Part shown: positions 57,963-64,000 of the stretch, in pieces | How positions within the stretch are numbered: the stretch's first letter is position 1 | Layout: each line of letters begins with the position of its first letter | NCBI RefSeq assembly: GCF_008728515.1 | Contig: NC_044980.1 | Coordinates: 58,835,590-58,899,589, forward strand | Origin: Papio anubis | Lineage: Eukaryota; Chordata; Mammalia; Primates; Cercopithecidae | DNA: 64,000 nt | Direction of reading: 5' to 3' | Position numbers and translations under genes: made by a program | The notes under the pieces: generated by a model | The model's input: only the letters and a program-made list of their open reading frames with translations | Told to the model about the DNA's origin: nothing | Databases searched by the model: none

Positions 57963-58680
57963 CTATTGTAGAAGTTAAAAATTTAAAACAAACACTGGCA
58001 ATTGAAACAGGATACCATGATGCAAATGCCTGGATGGAATGGATTGAATATTCTGTTCGCACTCTAAATAAAAGCGACTATTACGCTTGTGCGCAAAGTA
58101 GGCCAGAGGCCCGAGTTATCCCCTTTCCACTTGGATGGTTTTCTGACCAGCCAAGCATGAGCTGTATGGTGGCTCTTTTCTAAGACCCCACAGCCTGGGG
58201 TAATGAATTCTGTCAAATTCTCTCTCTGCTATTCCCTGAAGTTCAACATCCTGCAGGTCAGCCCCTGAGGGCCATCCAGCCTCCATCTCCAGATGCCAAT
58301 TTTACCTCACATCTCTCATGACAGGGACAACATTTGGCGTTTCTTGGATACCTGAAGGGATGAAGTGAGTTTAAATATTTCTAATAGTTTACCAATCAGT
58401 CTGCCCTTGTTCATCCCCGTGCTGATGTATGGTGATATTTTGGTGGACCTCTACTGGACACTCTGCCAAGTAACTGGAGCGGCACGTGCGCTCTAACTCA
58501 ACTGGCCATCCCTTTCACTGTGGCATTTCATCAACCAGAGAAAGGGAAACCACAACACCGTAAAATGAGAGAGGCCCCTCATGGATCTTTCATCTCTCAT
58601 GTTTATATAGCTGCAGTTGGAGTCCCACAGGGGGTACCTGATAGATTCTAAGCCCAAGACTAAATAGCGGCAGGATTTGA
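57963..58680 (+). pseudogene. ERV1 env central region, heavily degraded
   Basis: The SU C-terminus and SU/TM boundary region lies here by position. Frequent stops in all three frames; I cannot point to an intact cleavage site or fusion peptide. Short motif fragments only. Confidence 0.55.
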
Positions 58681-59251
58681 ATCATCATTTCCATGGCTAA
58701 CTATTAATAAAAATGTAGATTGGATAAATTACATCTATTATAACCAGCAGCGATTACTTAATTACACTAGGGATGCTGTCAAAGAATTAGCCAAACAATT
58801 AGGGCCTACTAGCCAGATGGCTTGGGAAAACAGAATGGCCCTAGATATGGTATTAGCAGAAAAAGGTGGAGTTTGTGTTATGATAGGAACCCAATGCTGC
58901 AACAATACAGTCCCTGATGGAACAATTACAAAAGCTTTACAAGGTCTTACCTCCTTATCAAATGAATTGGCCACAAAATCTGGGATAAACGACCCTTTCA
59001 CAGGATGGTTAGGGAAATGGTTTGGTAATTGGAAAGGACTCATGGCCTCTACTATTACTTCTCTTGCAGTCACAATAGCTGTGTTTTTTCCTGTTGGATG
59101 CTGCGTCATATCCTGCATTCGTACATTAGTCCAAAGACTTATAGAAACAGCTGTTACCAGAACCTTCCCTAGTTCTTCCCAATCCTATACTAATAGATTC
59201 TTTCTCCTGGAAGAACAACAAAGCCGAGTCATATTAGGTAAGTTTGAATAA
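58681..59251 (+). pseudogene. ERV1 env transmembrane-subunit (TM) relic with open C-terminal part
   Basis: Open in one frame from about 58670 through the ATG at 58817 to a TAA at 59249-59251. It shows the heptad region before 'ENRMALDMVLAEKGG', then the disulphide motif CX6CC (58874-58900), a membrane-proximal 'LGKWFGNWKGLM' and a hydrophobic span 'LAVTIAVFFPVGCCVI' (about 59062-59110), then a short cytoplasmic tail. The SU part and fusion peptide region are destroyed upstream, so no functional envelope is encoded. The region corresponds to the TM ectodomain of class I envelopes. Confidence 0.82.
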
Positions 59252-59265
59252 CAAAACGTATCAAT

Positions 59266-59280
59266 TCAAGAGTGGGAAAT
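59266..59280 (+). promoter_or_regulatory. Putative polypurine tract
   Basis: 'aagagtgggaaat' lies directly before a TG start of the 3' LTR-like sequence. In retroviruses this primes plus-strand synthesis. The purine run is imperfect. Confidence 0.45.
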
Positions 59281-59705
59281 TGTTGTTAAGAACAAATAGT
59301 TCCTCTTCAACGGGTTTCAGTTCCTGATTCTTTGTTCTATTCTAAAAGGTAATCTTACCCATTCATCTATCAGCCCTCCCTATCTCTGCTATGCCCGAAC
59401 ACCTCAAGAGGTACCATACCTGTCCTTCCGGTCAAACGCCCCTTGCCTCCTTTGATGATGTCAACAGCAGCCAATCGGAATTAGCCTAGATTGTGTGGTC
59501 TGACCCCAGTCCACAGTGGGAGGACACAGGAACAGGGTTTGCATTAGGAATAAAAAAACTTCTGCTCTCCTTTGTTTTGTGTGCTCTCCCTTGCCTCTGC
59601 CTTGCATGCAAGAGGTGCCCTTCTATAGAAGTACATTTCCTTGCTGAGAGAACTTTTGCCTGAGTGCTAGTTTCACTCTGTGGCACTGAATATTTGTTTC
59701 TAACA
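59281..59705 (+). repeat. 3' LTR-like sequence of the provirus (different type from the 5' LTR)
   Basis: From TGTTGTTAAG just after the polypurine-like tract to TTTCTAACA. Contains 'gcagccaatcgg' (CCAAT-type), a TATA-like 'aggaataaaaaaac' (about 59546-59559) and a pyrimidine-rich R/U5-like end. It does not align by eye with 51454-51964. Boundaries are inferred. Confidence 0.6.
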
Positions 59706-59900
59706 ATAAGAACACTTAGATCCACACATGCCACAAACAAACTAGTTTGCTTATCCAAACAAACTAGTGAATATTTTCCTTGCGCTAACTTGAGTTAGGT
59801 TTCTGTCATTTCACTGAAATGAGTCCTAACTAACACACTTCTGGATGGAATGGATTGAGCAGTGCCTTAGGCGCTGTTTTCTTAAAGTTTGTCATTAATA
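59706..59900. other. No recognisable feature
   Basis: Short unique-looking flank right of the provirus. No 4-bp target duplication matching the left flank is apparent. Confidence 0.35.
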
Positions 59901-59904
59901 CTAA

Positions 59905-60085
59905 CAACAACAGCTGATATTTATTGAGTGCTTACTATATACCAGGTATCATTTTAAGCACTTTGCTTGAATAAAATCGTTAAAACCTCACAATAACTCT
60001 AGGATGTTACTATTATTATCTCCTGTTTACAGGTGAAAAAACAGAGGAACAGATTAAGAAACTTGTCCTCAGGTTATACACTTGT
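59905..60085 (-). repeat. MIR SINE, antisense
   Basis: 'agctgatatttattgagtgc', 'ttactatataccaggtatc', 'attatctcctgtttacagg' and 'aacagaggaacagattaag' follow the MIR reverse complement. Confidence 0.8.
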
Positions 60086-60905
60086 AACTGGAAGATTTGA
60101 GACTCAAGCCAGGGAAGAGTTCCACACCTGTGCTATTCTACACTGCCTCAAGAGTCAGCAAATCCAGTCGCCTTTTCTCATTCTCTTTAGCCTCTTTGCC
60201 CAGTTCGACTATCCATTTGCTCTTCAAACTTGCATAGGAAGCTTTAGCTTTCCAGTCCTTCTATCAGGAACTTCATTAGGTTTTCTTTTGCCCTGCCTCT
60301 TAAATCTAAGGTTTTCCTAATAATTCTCTACTCTTTTCTTGGTAATCTCACATACCTTTGTGCATTAACTCAAGCCTCTAATTTTGAACTTCCTGCTGTC
60401 TCCAAATAACCCAAATGTCCTGCTAGGGCCTCAAATGGCATGAATTGCATCATACAATGTTGAGTTTGTAGGAAGAAATTAAAATTTTTTTATTATTTCA
60501 GCCTTGGTTGGACATTATAATTTATGCCAGAGGTTATAAAATCCAACCGTTAGGTAATAAGATTATTGACACAGGTGCTTTGGGAGGACTAAGGATTCAG
60601 CTAGCCATTATATCTGGTGTGATGAGAGATGTTAGTTAATATTTACATACTAATTACCTAGCAGTTAAAATAAATCTGTACTTATGTTGTATCTTATAAT
60701 CATAAAGCTGAGTTTTTGTCTGTCTTTTTACTAAAATGTAAACGATCTTCCCTGAAATATTGAAAATAATACTCTTCATTTGTACCTTGGAGATGACGAA
60801 TATTTGTTAAGATGTTTATTAAAGCAAAAAGTGTTTCTTCTCTTCTGGTTGTAAAATGACCGGAGAGGTTGTTTTTAGTTTATCACACCTGTGCAAATTA
60901 ATTCC
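60086..60905. other. No recognisable feature
   Basis: AT-rich, no supported gene or repeat. The 95-codon frame at 60033-60320 starts inside the MIR and has no motifs. Confidence 0.35.
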
Positions 60906-60909
60906 TCTC

Positions 60910-61075
60910 TAGGGTCATGGCTTCTCATATTTGGCCTTTCTTTAGAATCGTCTGATATCCCACACCAAGAAATTCTGATTCAATTGTACCAGAGTAAGAA
61001 TAGGGCATTGGTATTTTCACAAGCACTCCAGGTTATTCCAATGTGCTTCCAAGCTTGAGAATCATTGCTCAGAAG
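60910..61075 (+). mobile_element. MER5/MER20-like (hAT) DNA transposon relic
   Basis: 'ggtcatggcttctcatattt', 'gaaattctgattcaattg', 'gcattggtattttcacaagc' and 'agcttgagaatcattgctca' follow the order of this repeat group. Confidence 0.6.
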
Positions 61076-61259
61076 GTACACTTTTTAGGGTTGCTCAATA
61101 AATATGGAACACCCAGTTAAATTTTACTTTTTAGTAACCAAACATTTTTAGCATGTTTTATACTAAGAGTTAATTCACTGTTTATCCAAAATTCAATTTT
61201 AACTGGGCATCCTGTGATTTTATTTGCCAAACTTGTTAACTTTATCATTTATCTGAGTT

Positions 61260-61762
61260 CATCCCTGTGATTTCATCAGAAATAAGAGATTGTATTACAT
61301 TACTGAATCAGAAGCATCAAGACTTTCATCTTGTCTTTCTTCTTTCAGGTCTGTTTGTAATAAATCTTGTACCTCCAAAAGTTTATTTCCTTAAAAAGGA
61401 AGCACTGCAAATTCAGCCAGGAGGCCAACATTTTCCTCTAGAAGTTGCCCACATTCTCCCTGTTGTGTGTTTCCCAGGTGGTTCCCTCAAAGGAAGGTCA
61501 AGTCTCTCTCAGGCTTCAAAGCTCTCTGACATTTCTTGCCGTCTCATCTTTCTGATTCTAGTTAGAGAATGTTTTCTGCTTTTAAAGGTTCATGTGATTA
61601 GGCTGGGCCTGCCTAGGTGATCTGAAATAGTCTCCCTATTTGGGTCAGTAACTTTTATTACATCAGTAAAGTCCCTTTTCTATATACTGTAACATCTTTA
61701 CAGGATCCAGAGATTAGAATGTGGACATTTTGGGGGATACATTCTGCCTACCACAGTTGTTA
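61260..61762 (-). repeat. Old LTR-like repeat, antisense (same family as 6245-6842)
   Basis: 'tctgattctagttagagaatg', 'tgtgattaggctgggcctgc', 'taatagtctccctatttggg'-like order, 'gattagaatgtggacatttt' and 'ggatacattctgcctaccaca'. Same order as at 6.2-6.8 kb, but with different parts preserved. The 117-codon plus frame across it is not a gene. Confidence 0.5.
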
Positions 61763-61764
61763 CG

Positions 61765-62220
61765 GATGGCACTTTCACTTCTCTCTTCAACAGATTCTCT
61801 GCCTATCCACTTTGTCATAGAATACATCCTCCAATTGCTTCCTGAGAAAGAATGCATGAAAATACTATTTAAACATTTGTATATTTGAAAATGTCTTTTA
61901 GACCTCATACTTCATCAATTTCAAAATTGGAAATCATTTTTTCTCAGAATTTATCTTTTATGCTTCTGTCGAGAATCCAATGCCATTCTGATTTCTAAAT
62001 CTTCATAAATCATCTCCTATTTTTTCCTCCATGAAAGCTATTAAGATCTCTCTGACTCATGTGGTTTGAAATTTCACAACTTTGTTATAGATAATTTTTA
62101 TCTATTAAACTGAGAGCTCATGTGCTTCTATCCTTTAGTTCTGATAACTGTAGTCCTGGTTTTCTGGTAATTATCTTTCTTCTCTTTTCCCTACTAGCTG
62201 TTAGATATTCCACCTTTCCT
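61765..62220. other. No recognisable feature
   Basis: AT-rich DNA with short frames. Possibly a continuation of an old repeat, not named. Confidence 0.3.
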
Positions 62221-62224
62221 TGCC

Positions 62225-62690
62225 TAACTGCCCTGGCTACTGCCTCCACTATAATGTTCAATAGAAGTAGCGACAATTGACATCCTTGTCTTATTCCTGA
62301 TTTTAGGTGAAGATGTTCATTCTTTCAAGATTAAGTATGATGTTAATTATGGATTTTTCATAGAGGCTCTTTATTAGGTTGAAGAAGTTTCCTTTTATTC
62401 CTAGTTGAAGTGTTTACATCAAGAAAGGGTATTAGATTTTGTCAATTGCTTTTCCTTCATCTTTTGAGATGATCATGTGGTTTTTGTCATTTAGTCTACT
62501 AAAGTAGTGCTTACATTAATTTTGTATGTTACACTAAACTTCCATTCCTGAGATAAATCCTACTTGGTCATGTTGTATAATTTTTTTTAAAAGTTGCTGG
62601 GTTTGGCTTGCTAGTATTTTGTTGAGGATTTTTATGTTACTATGCATAAGGTATATTGGTCTGTCGTTTTCTTGTGATGTCTTTCATTTT
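62225..62690 (-). repeat. Old LINE-1 ORF2 (RT) fragment, antisense
   Basis: Plus-strand text 'gacatccttgtcttattcctg', 'tgatgttaattatgg', 'cattcctgagataaatcc', 'tacttggtcatgttgtataa' and 'attttgttgaggatttttatg' is the reverse complement of L1 ORF2 RT. No open frame remains. Confidence 0.75.
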
Positions 62691-62699
62691 GTTCTTTAT

Positions 62700-63108
62700 T
62701 TCCTTGTATTTCCAGATGGGAAGTCACTGTATACAGCCCTAATCTTAGGACAAGTTTCCAAATAAGCCACTTTAGGCAAATAAAAATTTCTGTATCTAGC
62801 AGAGAAACAAAGCTATATATTATTTTGAGGTTCCCTCCTAGCTTCCTTCCCTCTCCTCAAGCCAACTAATAAAACTTGTTTTTTATATTCCAAATATTTA
62901 TAGTCGTTTGATCATCTATGAGGCACCTGCAAGTCAACATTTACTGCAAGCGGCCCCCTCACTCCCTAAATAAGCAGTTTTGATTTAGCTCCAGTCATCA
63001 ACTCACCTCCCAACTGTAATTTGTTAAGCGTAGTGTCAGTCAGGTGCACTTCAGTGGTTAATCTCCTTGCACACCGGTGGAACTTTAGGCACAAGAAGGT
63101 AAGCAACG
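62700..63108. other. No recognisable feature
   Basis: Unique-looking sequence between the L1 fragment and the CpG-island flank. Confidence 0.35.
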
Positions 63109-63111
63109 AAG

Positions 63112-63195
63112 ATAGTGATACACAAAGGGAAAACTAAATCCAGGTAGTGATATACAAAGGGAAAGATAATGATATACAAAGGGAAAACTAAACCC
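63112..63195. repeat. Short tandem array of a ~22-32-bp unit
   Basis: The unit 'gatatacaaagggaaa' occurs three times (the first with one change, 'gatacacaaagggaaa'; near 63115, 63147 and 63169). Copies 1 and 3 are followed by 'actaaatccag' or 'actaaacccag', while copy 2 has a shorter 'gataat' spacer. It lies about 170 bp before the CpG island. Confidence 0.85.
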
Positions 63196-63364
63196 AGCTT
63201 AGAAAGTCCTAGGAATGGGGATGGGTGGCTGGGACGCCGGCCTAAGATTTTAGCAGGGAACAGACCCAGCAGTTGGATGGGATCTCTGAACTCCAGAAAA
63301 CGCCGAGTGAGGACAAGGAAGACCACACTGATAATTTCTATGGCTCTGGTAAGGGGATGACAAG

Positions 63365-63960
63365 GGAGAAAAACCTTCCCACGGTTCCGTCTGGCCCGCG
63401 GCGCTTGTCTGCCTGCGCGAGGTCAAAGCCCGGCGCCGCCCACGCGCGGCTCGGGTGGGAACCCGCAGAGGTGGGGTGAGCAGGGCAGCTGGCGGCGGCG
63501 GGCGAGCGCCGGGGCGCCACGTCCGAGGCCGCGGGGTCGGGGCTGCCGGCACAGCTAGAGCGCTTTCCGCGGGGTTTGGCTCCTGTCGCTTCCCGTCTCG
63601 CCGAACCGGCATCGCCGCTGCTGCCGGAGTCGCAGCAACTCCTCAGAGCCTGGCTGCTGGCGGCCGGGAGCGCCGGGAGGGGGCGCGAAGCCGGAGGCTC
63701 CGGGACGTGGACACAGGTAAAGGCCGGCGGGTCGGAGTCGGGCGGAGCGCGGCGGCGGCGCCTCTCGGAGGGGCCTGGCCTCGGCCGGGCCCTGCCCAGC
63801 CGCGGTGGCCCGGGTCTCCACGTTGGCCCAAGCGGGGACGTGCCAAGGGGCTGGGCTAGGGCTGCCGCTGGCCTGGCCGCCTCTCGCCCGGGCCTCCGGT
63901 GACGCGGCGGCGGCTTAACTTTCGCACCTGAGACTCTCCGAGCGGCCTCGGGGCGCGCCC
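63365..63960. promoter_or_regulatory. CpG island, probable host gene promoter
   Basis: Abrupt change from an AT-rich background to a GC-rich stretch dense in CpG (for example 'cgcggcggcggcgcc' near 63750). Contains a GC box GGGCGG (63740-63745) and no TATA box that I can see, as in broad CpG-island promoters. The GC-rich open frames on both strands (up to 213 codons on minus, 63338-63979) are composition artefacts. The absence of CpG decay implies germline hypomethylation, as in housekeeping or widely expressed genes. Confidence 0.85.
63540..63716 (+). other. Possible first exon with splice donor at 63716/63717 (plus strand)
   Basis: The sequence 'gacacag|gtaaag' at 63710-63722 is a near-perfect donor site within the CpG island. 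A plus-strand first exon ending at 63716 would continue to exons beyond the right edge. The start given (63540) is only a guess. Whether the exon codes cannot be told: several plus frames are open through it. I do not recognise the gene. A minus-strand or bidirectional promoter is also possible. Confidence 0.45.
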
Positions 63961-64000
63961 GCCTTGAGGTTGGAATCACACGGGGTGGAAAAAGCTGAGC

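Larger units (their letters stand above)
51454..59705 (+). mobile_element. Class I (gammaretrovirus-like) endogenous retrovirus, defective
   Basis: A provirus in plus orientation in the order LTR - gag - pro - pol (RT, RNase H, integrase) - env - polypurine tract - LTR, about 8.25 kb. Class I is indicated by one CCHC knuckle in NC, a PPPY motif in gag, RT with YVDD and env TM with CX6CC. All genes are broken by stops and frameshifts, and an AluY lies in RNase H. The leader is short with no recognisable primer-binding site. The two terminal LTRs do not match each other, and I see no target duplication. Family name not assigned. Confidence 0.9.

Noticed and set aside
63112..63195. CRISPR-like repeat/spacer array
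   Set aside because: Three degenerate tandem units with no unique spacers, in a primate-type genome.
63338..63979. 213-codon minus-strand frame and several overlapping GC-rich frames
   Set aside because: All frames on both strands are open in the CpG island because stop codons are AT-rich; Arg/Pro/Ala-rich composition, no motif.

Overview
The window looks like a gene-poor stretch of primate, most likely human, nuclear DNA. Evidence: four Alu copies (one AluY-like), two primate-type LINE-1 (L1PA) insertions, MST/THE1, MLT1 and MLT2 LTRs, MIR and MER5-type relics, an AT-rich background with few CpGs, and one sharp CpG island at the right edge. I see no intact host protein-coding gene and no bacterial-type feature. 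Every long open frame lies in a mobile element, on the antisense strand of one, in simple repeat, or in the CpG island. Family names are from sequence recognition without a database, so subfamily names are provisional.

Layout. 1-3.6 kb: two old L1 pieces on the minus strand, a 5' UTR start abutting an ORF1/ORF2 fragment. 3.6-15.1 kb: mostly anonymous DNA with MIR and MER5-type relics, an old LTR-like repeat, and an antisense class III (ERVL-like) pol fragment at 7.26-9.5 kb. 15.1-16.8 kb: plus-strand L1 ORF2 fragment with two CA-rich microsatellites. 19.5-21.2 kb: old L1 5' end interrupted by a solo MST/THE1 LTR with a 5-bp target duplication. 22-27 kb: antisense Alu, L1 3' end and ancient repeats. 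27.4-29.9 kb: L1PA with a large 5' inversion. 33.8-37.9 kb: old antisense L1 holding an Alu, an MLT2-type LTR and, at its far side, a second L1PA with a tiny 5' inversion. 38.5-44.7 kb: plus-strand old L1 from its 5' UTR to its 3' end, invaded by an Alu, an MLT1A LTR, an MST LTR and a class I solo LTR. 46.9-51.4 kb: ancient repeats, a TG/TC-rich simple repeat, a locally duplicated ~90-bp segment and an antisense L1 5' UTR.

51.45-59.7 kb: the largest single element, a class I (gammaretrovirus-like) endogenous provirus in plus orientation with recognisable gag, pro, pol and env. It is broken by many stops and frameshifts and by an AluY. The LTR-like sequences at its two ends do not resemble each other. 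Key motifs remain readable: PPPY and a CCHC knuckle in gag, YVDD in RT, DD35E in integrase, CX6CC and a membrane span in env TM. As it stands it cannot encode a working set of viral proteins.

59.7-63.1 kb: more relics (MIR, MER5-type, LTR-like, antisense L1). From about 63.37 kb a CpG island contains a good plus-strand splice donor (63716/63717). It is best read as the promoter and first exon of a host gene that continues beyond the right edge; I cannot name that gene.

I found no new biological system. The most notable points are the mismatched-LTR provirus, the two 5'-inverted L1PA insertions that also form a 1.3-kb direct repeat pair 9 kb apart, the multiply nested L1, and the CpG-island promoter.
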